This document shows, one piece after another, positions 31,668 to 38,025 of a stretch of 42,607 bases of DNA. This DNA is from a virus: positions 1-42,607 of IMG/VR virus record IMGVR_UViG_3300020202_000133; one strand, given 5' to 3'. A program made the translations under genes and the position numbers. Positions within the stretch are counted from its first letter, which is position 1. Every line of letters starts with the position of its first letter. The notes under the pieces are model-generated. The model saw only the letters and a program-made list of their open reading frames with translations, had not been told where the DNA came from and searched no databases.

Positions 31668-31904
31668 TCAGGGTTTGGCGGCAAAGTAGGCGAGGTACTT
31701 GGCCGGGATGCGGCCGCGCTCCTTGCGGATTTGGCCCTCTTTTAGCCTGCGGGTGATTGTTGAAGGGCTAAGGCCCGACTGCTTGGCGAACTCACGAATT
31801 GTCAGGTGGGGCTTGGGCTTTTCCCGCAGAAGGCGGATCAGTTCTTCCTGATTGGATTCGATCCGCATCAAACGAGCTTCAAATCTTTCGAGGTCCAGAA
31901 TCAT
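31668..31904 (-). CDS. HTH DNA-binding protein, 78 aa
   Basis: An N-terminal coiled segment (LERFEARLMRIESNQEELIR) is followed by LTIREFAKQSGLSPSTITRR LKEGQIRKERG, a clear helix-turn-helix with an excisionase-like arrangement (a helix, xxGLSPSTITR, then the wing). It probably dimerises through the N-terminal helix. A candidate early regulator. Confidence 0.75.
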   Translation of the reverse strand: MILDLERFEARLMRIESNQEELIRLLREKPKPHLTIREFAKQSGLSPSTITRRLKEGQIRKERGRIPAKYLAYFAAKP

Positions 31905-31907
31905 GGC

Positions 31908-32153
31908 CTAGGCCCTCGCCAACTTCGCCAGCCGCTCAAGGAGCTGGATTTCTTCCTGCGTGACGCGCTGATCGGCGATGACGCTTGCGATGCCGTCGGC
32001 AACCCGGCGATGCACAGAAACATCTTCTTCGAGAATCTTTCCGAGAACCCGGAGATCGAAAGCAGCCCCGTATTCCTGGGACTGCTGCGCGGCCTGAATG
32101 GCTTCGTTCGTGAAGCCTACTGCATCAGCGATCGGTGAGGGATTCGTGGTCAT
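31908..32153 (-). CDS. hypothetical helical protein, 81 aa
   Basis: MTTNPSPIADAVGFTNEAIQ and GKILEEDVSVHRRVADGIAS plus a C-terminal helix (EEIQLLERLAKLARA) give an all-helical acidic protein, perhaps a four-helix fold. It lies between the HTH gene and the first operon gene; role unknown. Confidence 0.6.
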   Translation of the reverse strand: MTTNPSPIADAVGFTNEAIQAAQQSQEYGAAFDLRVLGKILEEDVSVHRRVADGIASVIADQRVTQEEIQLLERLAKLARA

Positions 32154-32159
32154 GGAAAC

Positions 32160-32420
32160 TCAGGCGCTACGGCGGCGCTTTGCTTGGTGTGAGGCCAGGG
32201 CATCCAGGGCCTTCGGAAGCCCCATCTTCCGCCCCGCCGTCAGCAATTGGGCCTCCAGGGTGTTATTGGGGTCCACCCGGTCCTTGTATTCGCGGAGGGC
32301 GATACAAATTACGGCGCTGGCGCTTTGTTTGGGCTCCTGCTTTGCGCCGTGATCCGCAGCCCATTCGTAGAGCGAAAGCGGATTAAACGACACGCTGCGG
32401 TTCGTGGTTTTGGCGTCCAT
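32160..32420 (-). CDS. regulator-like protein, 86 aa; first gene of the recombination operon
   Basis: The N-terminal TTNRSVSFNPLSLYEWAADH resembles a beta strand plus helix, as in ribbon-helix-helix proteins (RSVSFNP as the strand), followed by SASAVICIALREYKDRVD. The C-terminus is basic. Its start lies six bases from a 19-bp palindrome (32426-32444), consistent with autoregulation. It faces the divergent 32503 gene. Confidence 0.55.
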   Translation of the reverse strand: MDAKTTNRSVSFNPLSLYEWAADHGAKQEPKQSASAVICIALREYKDRVDPNNTLEAQLLTAGRKMGLPKALDALASHQAKRRRSA

Positions 32421-32425
32421 CTTGG

Positions 32426-32483
32426 TAAGTCTTAGTAAGACTTAATGCGGCTTAATCAAGCTTTTTTCTTAAGATTTATTAAG
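32426..32483. promoter_or_regulatory. operator region between divergent genes
   Basis: TAAGTCTTAGTAAGACTTA (32426-32444) is a perfect 19-bp palindrome with one central base. It is followed by GCTTAATCAAGC, CTTAAG (32468-32473) and ATTAAG (32478-32483), the last pairing with CTTAAT (32451-32456). Dense CTTAA/TTAAG boxes between two divergent regulator-like genes suggest the lysis-lysogeny operator. Confidence 0.75.
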
Positions 32484-32502
32484 CAGCCGCTACAACCGAG
32501 CC

Positions 32503-32745
32503 ATGGGCCACCAGATAAAAAAGAAATCCGTCACGTTTTCTCTCACCGATTCCGAGCGAGAGGAACTCTTGGGAAGAGTCGCTCACCACGGCTTCGATGA
32601 TCGCAACCAGTATCTCCTGGCCCTGATGGATGTGGAAAAGAAGCTCCGGCTCGAAACGATATTCGATAAGGCGGAGCGCAGACTGTACTTCAAGCTAGAC
32701 CGGTTTTCTAAAGCAGGCGCCTCTTCGGCGGCGGCTAAGACGTAG
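32503..32745 (+). CDS. ribbon-helix-helix-like repressor candidate, 80 aa
   Basis: MGHQIKKKSVTFSLTDSERE has a beta strand (KSVTFSLT) followed by a helix (DSEREELLGRVAHHG) and a second helix (RNQYLLALMDVEKK), the order of ribbon-helix-helix repressors; the tail is basic. It faces 32160-32420 across the palindromic operator and precedes the integrase. A candidate lysogeny regulator. Confidence 0.6.
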   Translation: MGHQIKKKSVTFSLTDSEREELLGRVAHHGFDDRNQYLLALMDVEKKLRLETIFDKAERRLYFKLDRFSKAGASSAAAKT

Positions 32746-32773
32746 AAATAGCTTGTGCTGCTTCGGGGTCAAA

Positions 32774-33055
32774 ATGGATAGCGCAACAGACAGGTTCGCC
32801 AGCAACGTCTTTGAATCTCTGGGCGAAATGTACCGCATAACAATGGATGTCCTAGATGCGAAGGAGCGCCTTCGCTCGGCCACAGAGTTAACCTCTGTCT
32901 ATCCGTTCCGCCAGTTCGGACAAAACCGGTTTCGCGGATTCGTGGGAAGTTTACGGCTGGGTTGTGACAGCGTTATGTCAGGACCGCTCCGAAAAGTTAT
33001 CCACAATCGGCAATGGGGTGTTGAACCCACACTGATCTCGGGCGGTTCCCAATAA
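32774..33055 (+). CDS. possible small gene, 93 aa
   Basis: MDSATDRFASNVFESLGEMY and RITMDVLDAKERLRSATELT look like a genuine helical protein for about 45 residues; the rest is less convincing and runs over a DnaA-box-like site. It may be a short gene with a read-out tail or non-coding. No ribosome-binding site. Confidence 0.35.
   Translation: MDSATDRFASNVFESLGEMYRITMDVLDAKERLRSATELTSVYPFRQFGQNRFRGFVGSLRLGCDSVMSGPLRKVIHNRQWGVEPTLISGGSQ
32997..33005 (+). promoter_or_regulatory. perfect DnaA box
   Basis: TTATCCACA matches the classic DnaA box. Near copies occur at 33062-33070 (ATTTCCACA-like) and 33204-33213 (AATCCACA). Alone a 9-mer may be chance, but the cluster of CCAC words from 33001 to 33266 makes an origin or regulatory site worth testing. 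Confidence 0.35.
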
Positions 33056-33146
33056 ACCCACGATTTCCACAAGCTGCCACAAAACCTAAAATTAGCTCGG
33101 AATGGTAAACCCCAGTAGGGTCCACCATCCGTGCCGCAAATCGTCA

Positions 33147-33163
33147 GCTTGTGACTCACAAGC
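33147..33163. promoter_or_regulatory. 17-bp palindrome before the integrase
   Basis: GCTTGTGACTCACAAGC is a perfect palindrome with one central base, 12 bases before the integrase ATG. It is a likely operator for a repressor or an integrase-related site. The rest of 33056-33175 holds no gene I can support. Confidence 0.6.
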
Positions 33164-33175
33164 CCGATTCGAATT

Positions 33176-34456
33176 ATGTCACAATCACTCATAACGGACG
33201 CGGATAATCCACAGACTGCCACGCGATTTGCCACGGTTTCGCCACTGCCTGCCACAGATAGGCCACAGGAACGACGAACCCGACTTCTGCAACAACGTTT
33301 GCCCAAGGGGATCGTAATCGGGTCCTGGGACGATGGGAGGCCCCGGCCCTACTTCGTTCGCTTCGGCGAACATCGAACAATGGAAAGCTATGCGGACGAA
33401 GCCGAGCGCAACGACCGAGCGGAGGCGCTGGAAAAGGAACAACTGGAGAACGGCGTGTCGGCCTTGAGGTTTGATCCCAAGGAATGGCGGGAATACGCGG
33501 CATTCAGAACGCGAACCAAGGCCACCCTCCCGGAAATTGAAATAGCCTGGAGTCGATTCAGGGAGACGATCGCTCAGGCCCAGAAGACCTCCGAACTGAT
33601 CGCTTTCTACAGATCCAAAAGGAGTACGGCGGGACGATCCAAGATGGGGCTTAAGCAACGGGATCTAGCCCTCGGAAGGTTCGATGCCTTTCTCGGCCAC
33701 CACCCCTATCCCGCAGTAGACGAGGCGAAGATAGATGACTGGATTGGGTGGCTTCGGTCAAAACACGGACTCGGGGACGAGGCAGTGCTCCGGCATTTCT
33801 CCGTGATTCGTGCGATGTTCAATTTTCCGCCTATCAAGAAAATCTGTCGGACGAATCCCTGCGACTACGTTGAGCCGCCCAGGGTGAAGGAAAAGGACGA
33901 GGTTGCCGTCTTCAATCTTCGCCAGGCCTTCGACTTCTTTAAGGCCAATCGAAATCAAAGGGAGGTCGGGCGGCTTGCGACCGAGGCTTTTGGGGGGCTC
34001 CGGTTCTCGTCTGCGGCCAAGCTACTGCTGCCCGATTTGGACTTCGCAGAACAGGGCATAACCCTCCCGGGATCGAAGCATAAAAGCGAGCGGAGGCATT
34101 ATGTGGACGGCTTCCCGAAAAACCTTTGGAGGTGGCTGAAGTTCGCGCCGGCGGACTGCTGGGACATTTCTGAAAGAAATTACATGCGCCTCAAGAGCGA
34201 GGCGTTCATCCGGGCCGGTTTCTCGAACCCCGGAAATGTCCTCCGGCACACGATGCCCACAATGCACCTGTCGGCGTTCAAGAACGCCCCCGCTCTTGCA
34301 ACTATTCTTCAACACCGAAACTCCACCATGCTTTATCAGCGGTACAAGGGGCGTGGGGTTCCTCAGAGTGTGGGGCGGGCATACTTCATGATCACCCCGA
34401 AGACCGTTCTCGTGTCCTTTGAGCGTTTCTGCGCATTCGTGGGGGTGAGGCCATGA
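33176..34456 (+). CDS. int: tyrosine recombinase integrase, 426 aa
   Basis: A catalytic domain from about residue 250: EAFGGLRFSS (first Arg), PGSKHKSERRHYV (Lys region), NVLRHTMPTMHLSAF (second Arg; the usual His of HxxR is Asn), ILQHRNSTMLYQRYKG (His, then the Tyr nucleophile). A core-binding domain covers about 140-230 (WIGWLRSKHG). The end resembles integrases I recall from Verrucomicrobia, which also carry NxLRH. The exact start is uncertain; the first 40 codons carry a phased CCAC array and could be non-coding. ATGA-coupled to the next gene. Confidence 0.85.
   Translation: MSQSLITDADNPQTATRFATVSPLPATDRPQERRTRLLQQRLPKGIVIGSWDDGRPRPYFVRFGEHRTMESYADEAERNDRAEALEKEQLENGVSALRFDPKEWREYAAFRTRTKATLPEIEIAWSRFRETIAQAQKTSELIAFYRSKRSTAGRSKMGLKQRDLALGRFDAFLGHHPYPAVDEAKIDDWIGWLRSKHGLGDEAVLRHFSVIRAMFNFPPIKKICRTNPCDYVEPPRVKEKDEVAVFNLRQAFDFFKANRNQREVGRLATEAFGGLRFSSAAKLLLPDLDFAEQGITLPGSKHKSERRHYVDGFPKNLWRWLKFAPADCWDISERNYMRLKSEAFIRAGFSNPGNVLRHTMPTMHLSAFKNAPALATILQHRNSTMLYQRYKGRGVPQSVGRAYFMITPKTVLVSFERFCAFVGVRP
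33209..33266 (+). repeat. six CCAC words phased at about 11 bp
   Basis: CCAC starts at 33209, 33219, 33231, 33242, 33252 and 33263: steps of 10, 12, 11, 10 and 11 bases, i.e. one DNA turn. They fall in different codon frames, so the pattern is not simply a repeated peptide. More CCAC words lie at 33058, 33067 and 33077. Arm-type integrase or DnaA-like binding is possible. Confidence 0.5.
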
Positions 34457-34716
34457 GCAACGGAGACAAAGGCATTACAGGGCTCCTTGTGGCCCTCCTA
34501 TTGATCACTGGCGCGATATTTGGCGCCATCCGATACATCGACTGGGGCAACTCCCCCGGTCGCTACCAAGCCCTCTCTCACGGCCAAGACATCTACCTCA
34601 TCGACACCAAGACCGGGGAAGCCTGGGTCAGAAATTATGGGCTATGGGTTCCGTCGGTCTCTCCCCTCAAAACCAAACCCACCCTCAAAAACGACTTCAA
34701 CCGTATCAAACCATGA
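34453..34716 (+). CDS. membrane-anchored protein, 87 aa
   Basis: MSNGDKGITGLLVALLLITG has a single membrane helix (LLVALLLITGAIFGAIRYI), and then a periplasmic or extracellular domain (RYQALSHGQDIYLIDTKTGE, AWVRNYGLWVPS) that looks like a small beta unit. ATGA overlaps on both sides tie it to the integrase transcript, so it may be expressed in the lysogen. Confidence 0.65.
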   Translation: MSNGDKGITGLLVALLLITGAIFGAIRYIDWGNSPGRYQALSHGQDIYLIDTKTGEAWVRNYGLWVPSVSPLKTKPTLKNDFNRIKP

Positions 34717-35105
34717 CACCACTAGAACAGGCCCGGGACGCCATTAAGGCCCAGATCAGCCAGGATGAGAAGAAACTCGCCCAGCTCCAAACCTACTTGC
34801 AGGAGCAGAAGAGCCTCCTGGCTTCGATAGAACAGTCGATTTTAAGGGCCGGGGAGGCCCGGGCGGGGGTGTTGGCCCAAACAGGGAGCAAAGCCCCTCC
34901 TAATGCGCTCAAAGAGGCCATCCTGGGGGTCCTGGATAGTAAGTCGCCCATGAAGCGCGCCCGCATCATCGAACTCCTTCAGCAGACAAACTACCCCTAT
35001 TCCCTGAACCCCACCCACGTCACCAAATACTTGGCTGAGTTGGCAGAAGACAAAAAGGTGAAGACCTCCGGCAAATTCCCCCACCTGGAGTACACCAAGA
35101 AATAG
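34713..35105 (+). CDS. coiled-coil plus winged-helix protein, 130 aa
   Basis: The start at ATG 34713 follows ATGA coupling. Residues 1-50 form a coiled coil (QISQDEKKLAQLQTYLQEQK); residues 70-125 (LKEAILGVLDSKSPMKRARI, IELLQQTNYPYSLNPTHVTK, YLAELAEDKKVKTSGKFPHL) form a winged helix with a basic recognition helix. It may regulate the lysogenic genes. The stop leads into the gene-free stretch. Confidence 0.7.
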   Translation: MTPLEQARDAIKAQISQDEKKLAQLQTYLQEQKSLLASIEQSILRAGEARAGVLAQTGSKAPPNALKEAILGVLDSKSPMKRARIIELLQQTNYPYSLNPTHVTKYLAELAEDKKVKTSGKFPHLEYTKK

Positions 35106-35109
35106 GATG

Positions 35110-35140
35110 GGTAGTAATTTTCTTCTTGATTGGGTAGTTG
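35110..35140 (-). promoter_or_regulatory. two ACTACCC elements at the border of the structured stretch
   Basis: On the minus strand, AACTACCCA (35140-35132) and TTACTACCCA (35119-35109) lie 23 bases apart, just after the stop of the 34713 gene. They are direct copies in the same orientation and mark the left border of the 35159-35846 structured stretch. Confidence 0.5.
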
Positions 35141-35158
35141 TTCTCCCCATTGCTTCTG

Positions 35159-35846
35159 CCCGTTGCGAGGGCATTCGCGGCGAGAACTTTCCTTGAAGGG
35201 AGACCTTCCAGAGAGTCCCGGTTCTGAGGATGCCCCCTCGGCCGGGACTTCTGCTTTTGTAGGCCCGATGTTCTTTCTCTGTTGAGGGGCGGCGAGCGCT
35301 CCCACCGTGGGTTGCCCAGTCGGGGTGACATGGCAACATCTGGCCCCGCACTCTTTTGAGTGGCTGACGAGCATTACGCGAAACGCCGCAAGGCGTCCCG
35401 TGGAGTCTCCCAAGCGGGGGAATAACTGGAGACCTAGACCCGACACTTCCCTTGGGGGTCGCTATCGTACGAATGGCGGGCCCCAAGGGATAAACCCACG
35501 ATGAAAGCCCTCGCGCCGCCCTCTACAGAGAACGAACGTGAATCAACAGGAGCCGTGGGGAGCATCGCCCACAAAAAAGAGGGTGCCTTTCGGGTCAGTG
35601 TTCAAGCCGTAGCCCTTTCACGCACGTTTTCAGCTACGGGAAGTCCGGGGGAACTCCGGGCAAAGGGAAATCAGGGGGTGCCAACTATGGCCGGTCGTCC
35701 TCGCCGGTCGAAAAGACATCCAGCTAGCCGTGATGAGTTTCACGGATGGGCCTCACTAAAACGAAGGATGCTAGATCCGATCGACGCTTACTCCCCGGAT
35801 AGCCAGGGAGGAAAGCGTGCTGGGCTCTACTAAAACGAAGTTCAAG
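35159..35846 (+). ncRNA. candidate large structured RNA, about 690 nt
   Basis: No convincing gene, but at least ten perfect stems in order: GAAGG/CCTTC with a GAGA loop (35196-35209); AGTCCCGG/CCGGGACT with an inner GAGG/CCTC (35215-35250); GTTGCC/GGCAAC (35312-35338) interlocked with CGGGG/CCCCG (35322-35349), a pseudoknot; CACTC/GAGTG with TTTT (35350-35363); ACGCC/GGCGT with a GCAA loop (35384-35397); GTCTCC/GGAGAC (35406-35434); a 10-bp stem TCCCTTGGGG (35449-35491); GTGGG/CCCAC (35555-35572); CCGTAGC/GCTACGG (35607-35639); CCGTGA/TCACGG (35728-35745); ACGCTT/AAGCGT around CTCCC/GGGAG (35784-35818). ACTAAAACGAAG repeats at 35755 and 35829. It may belong to large ornate phage RNAs (GOLLD or ROOL type), an intron, or something new; strand is inferred from the GNRA loops. 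Confidence 0.6.
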
Positions 35847-35853
35847 ACGAACA

Positions 35854-36327
35854 ATGAATAGAAGGGAGAAGTACTCGGAATACCTGCTGGGGGAACACTG
35901 GAAGGCTCTGAAAGTTTCAATTTATCGGAGCAGAGGAAGGAAGTGCGAGGTGTGCGCGGCTGTGGACAGAATACAGGGGCACCATCTCACGTATCGTCCC
36001 AATCTAGAGTCGTGCACGGAGGAAGATATCATGCTTTTGTGTTCGCGGTGCCACGAATTGGTGCATCGCGATGCCGAACTTGATTCTTTTTTTCGTGGGG
36101 CTGCCGACAATGCCACCAAGCGACGTGCGGTTATCGAGCATTTGACCAAGGCAATGGGAGGGGTGAAGCGCCTCAACAAACTCCGTTGCATTCGCGAAGA
36201 AGGTTACACCAAACAGCGCCAGCAGCTAGACTATCGGCCGCCGCTTCGAGAAGCCCGCCCACGAAAAAAATGGCTGGATTACGCACCGGAAAAGTTTCCG
36301 GAGCCATCATCGTCTTGGTGTTCGTGA
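35854..36327 (+). CDS. HNH endonuclease, 157 aa
   Basis: MNRREKYSEYLLGEHWKALK leads to CEVCAAVDRIQGHHLTYRPN (CxxC plus GHHLTY, the first HNH residues) and LCSRCHELVHRD (CxxCHxxVH). The second half is basic and may bind DNA or RNA. It starts eight bases after the structured stretch. HNH genes travel with introns and some structured RNAs, so the two may form one unit. Confidence 0.87.
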   Translation: MNRREKYSEYLLGEHWKALKVSIYRSRGRKCEVCAAVDRIQGHHLTYRPNLESCTEEDIMLLCSRCHELVHRDAELDSFFRGAADNATKRRAVIEHLTKAMGGVKRLNKLRCIREEGYTKQRQQLDYRPPLREARPRKKWLDYAPEKFPEPSSSWCS

Positions 36328-36350
36328 CACCCGCCGCAACTCATACGAAT

Positions 36351-36384
36351 ACGGACGCAAAAGGACGATAACGGACGAAAAAGC
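36351..36384. repeat. 20-bp-period direct repeat at a convergent end
   Basis: ACGGACGCAAAAGG (36351) and ACGGACGAAAAAGC (36371) repeat with a 20-base period, past the HNH gene. ATAACGGACG also occurs near the integrase start (33190). On the minus strand the copies give T-runs after the last operon gene; they may help end transcription. Confidence 0.45.
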
Positions 36385-36632
36385 TAATCAATGACCGAGA
36401 GCATCTCTTGGATTTCTTTTCGTTCATCGGAGTCCTTGGGCCATTCGGTGAGGATTTTTTCGAGGGCGGCGCGCCTGGTGGGCCAGAAGCGATAATGGAT
36501 GAGGTCGTTGTCCTCGATGCTTTGACGCACCGATTCCCGGATGTCCTCAATGTTGTCGGCCGTGATCTCCTCTAGGTCGACGTGGCAGCAAAGCGTGCAC
36601 CACTGGCCAAGTTTGATGTCGTCGGGGGTCAT
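36384..36632 (-). CDS. acidic helical protein, 82 aa; last gene of the accessory operon
   Basis: MTPDDIKLGQWCTLCCHVDL begins an acidic protein rich in Glu/Asp (EEITADNIEDIRESVRQSIE). Strong negative charge and small size are features of many phage anti-host or DNA-mimic proteins, but that is only a possibility. The start overlaps the upstream stop as ATGA. Confidence 0.6.
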   Translation of the reverse strand: MTPDDIKLGQWCTLCCHVDLEEITADNIEDIRESVRQSIEDNDLIHYRFWPTRRAALEKILTEWPKDSDERKEIQEMLSVID

Positions 36633-37054
36633 TTAGAATCGTCCCAGATGTTGAGGGTGCGGAGGAACGCTTCGGCGCGCTGGGCGGCGGTGGCGGAGAT
36701 GTATGCGCGTTGGCGCTCGGTAGTAAGAGGGCCAAGTCGCAATGCGTAGATTCGGTACTGTTCATCCGTAAGCACCTTCTCCGCCGCGTGCATCGCGTTG
36801 AGGTCGTTGAGGTAGTCAGGGAGCGGAACTGGTGGGTTTCTCAGGCCGGAAAATACTCCTAGCGGCGGTGTGCGCGATACAATCGTCCACCCACACGCCT
36901 CCGCGATCGCTATTCTCTGTGCTTCCGGGCTCATAACATTCTTCTTCACCCGAAATCCCGGGCTGCCTGGCTTTAGTTGCTCCATCGAGCGAACCACCTC
37001 CGGGGGAAGCTGCTCGATCGGAATGGCTACCTGGTGAATCTTAGTGTCGTTCAT
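36629..37054 (-). CDS. phage ABA-sandwich domain protein, 141 aa
   Basis: SPEAQRIAIAEACGWTIVSR, then PDYLNDLNAMHAAEKVLTDE (the NDLNAMHxAEK hallmark) and ISATAAQRAEAFLRTLNIWD follow the phage ABA-sandwich pattern; a second such protein is at 26854-27231. The N-terminal 35 residues add an ordered extension (IPIEQLPPEVVRSMEQLKPG). Start context CAAGAGGATTTT contains a Shine-Dalgarno-like AGAGGA. Role unknown. Confidence 0.75.
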   Translation of the reverse strand: MNDTKIHQVAIPIEQLPPEVVRSMEQLKPGSPGFRVKKNVMSPEAQRIAIAEACGWTIVSRTPPLGVFSGLRNPPVPLPDYLNDLNAMHAAEKVLTDEQYRIYALRLGPLTTERQRAYISATAAQRAEAFLRTLNIWDDSK

Positions 37055-37356
37055 AAAATCCTCTTGGCGTACCCCAGCTCCACAGCCTTTTCAATAATCG
37101 TAGCAGCCCCCGAAGGCCAGGGAACATCAAATCCATCTTCGTAGAGGCGGCCCTCGAGTCTTTCTTTGCTTACGTCGTCGGCGGGGCGCCAGGAGGAGGT
37201 GCCGTTGTGTTCGGTGTTCCTGATCCAGAGGACCCAAACGGCATCGCCGTGGAGATCCCCGCCACCCGACAACGGCTCCACTACGAATTCATGGTGGCTT
37301 TTGGGGAAGGTCACCGTGAAGGGAGGGGGCTGGAGGAGGAGGTAGCGGCGGGTCAT
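37051..37356 (-). CDS. hypothetical protein, 101 aa
   Basis: MTRRYLLLQPPPFTVTFPKS opens a beta-rich first half (HEFVVEPLSGGGDLHGDAVW, VLWIRNTEHN), and a helical second half ending AATIIEKAVELGYAKRIL. The start shares one base with the upstream stop (TGATG); it is ATGA-coupled downstream. Unknown. Confidence 0.6.
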   Translation of the reverse strand: MTRRYLLLQPPPFTVTFPKSHHEFVVEPLSGGGDLHGDAVWVLWIRNTEHNGTSSWRPADDVSKERLEGRLYEDGFDVPWPSGAATIIEKAVELGYAKRIL

Positions 37357-37526
37357 CAGTCCTTCAGGAATTCGTCCGTCTTAGCAGTGGCGACCCCCTC
37401 CACTAATTCAACTGTCGTGTGGTCCACAATAGCCTTGATGTGGGGGTGGGCGTTTTCGTTTAACCAGCGGAGGAGGGGCTTGGCGGCTTCGAGGAGCTCG
37501 GCCTGTTGGTCGGGGGTGATTTTCAT
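37356..37526 (-). CDS. small conserved-looking protein, 56 aa
   Basis: MKITPDQQAELLEAAKPLLR and WLNENAHPHIKAIVDHTTVE then LVEGVATAKTDEFLKD. The pattern LL.AA.PLI.WL.EN.HPH....D...aeLVEG......DeFL.D is one I recall from several phage and prophage small proteins, so it is likely real despite its size. ATGA-coupled upstream. Role unknown. Confidence 0.75.
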   Translation of the reverse strand: MKITPDQQAELLEAAKPLLRWLNENAHPHIKAIVDHTTVELVEGVATAKTDEFLKD

Positions 37527-37831
37527 GATGCGCGTTTTTTGGAATCAACAAACTCCTGCGGCGTGTACCTTCTAGTCAAAAGCATGAACCGCGTTTTGCA
37601 TTCTCTCAGGTCCTCCTCCGGAAGCAATGCCTGCATCTCCTTGTGAAGTGCGGGCAGGTTGTCGTCGATGCTGGCGTCCGCCATCGCCTCCATCCAATCA
37701 ACCAAGCCATTGCGCGATCGCACCTCGTCCAGGAAGGCGTCGAGAGGGAATCCAAGTTCGTGCTTCATCCTCCACCCCCCGCCCCAGAGGAGCCTCCCGT
37801 CTTCTGTGTTTCCGGTTACGTATGCGCTCAC
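37523..37831 (-). CDS. hypothetical protein, 102 aa, GTG start
   Basis: GTG at 37831 overlaps the preceding stop as GTGA; the longer opening to 38083 is rejected because that part is Pro/Arg-rich shadow sequence. Helical, with WGGGWRMKHELGFPLDAFLD and LPALHKEMQALLPEEDLREC. Acidic. Unknown. Confidence 0.6.
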   Translation of the reverse strand: MSAYVTGNTEDGRLLWGGGWRMKHELGFPLDAFLDEVRSRNGLVDWMEAMADASIDDNLPALHKEMQALLPEEDLRECKTRFMLLTRRYTPQEFVDSKKRAS

Positions 37832-38025
37832 GTCCTCCCTCCCTTGTCGGTGGGGTCGGGCACCGCGGTGGGCGGGGTCGGTTGATCGGTGTGCCAGTGG
37901 GTATAAAGGTCGATAACAGTGTTCGGGATGCACTCCTTCCTCCACCAGCACTGGAAATGAGAATCCCACATCCAACATGGTATCGGTATGGCGCACCCCG
38001 GCGTGATGCGGTGGATGGTGGTCAC
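37828..38025 (-). CDS. Trp/Cys/His-rich small protein, 65 aa
   Basis: GTG start (GTGA overlap). PGCAIPIPCWMWDSHFQCWW is followed by RKECIPNTVIDLYTHWHTDQ. Four cysteines and several histidines could bind a metal. The Pro-rich tail is disordered. The unusual tryptophan content is notable; no family recognised. Confidence 0.55.
   Translation of the reverse strand: MTTIHRITPGCAIPIPCWMWDSHFQCWWRKECIPNTVIDLYTHWHTDQPTPPTAVPDPTDKGGRT

Noticed and set aside
34842-35486. Minus-strand open frame over the structured stretch
   Set aside because: Runs through the end of a real plus-strand gene and the hairpin region; composition is Arg/Gly/Pro-rich with no domain.
35641-35680. RNase P RNA look-alike (AGTCCGGG)
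   Set aside because: Only one short word matches; the other conserved RNase P regions are missing.
35700-35750. Group II intron domain V look-alike (AGCCGTGA...TCACGG)
   Set aside because: Too short, lacks the GNRA-capped upper helix and bulge, and no reverse transcriptase is nearby.
35501-35833. Plus-strand open frame of 110 aa within the structured stretch
   Set aside because: Low likeness to any protein, no ribosome-binding site, and it crosses perfect stems; it should still be revisited if the RNA idea fails.
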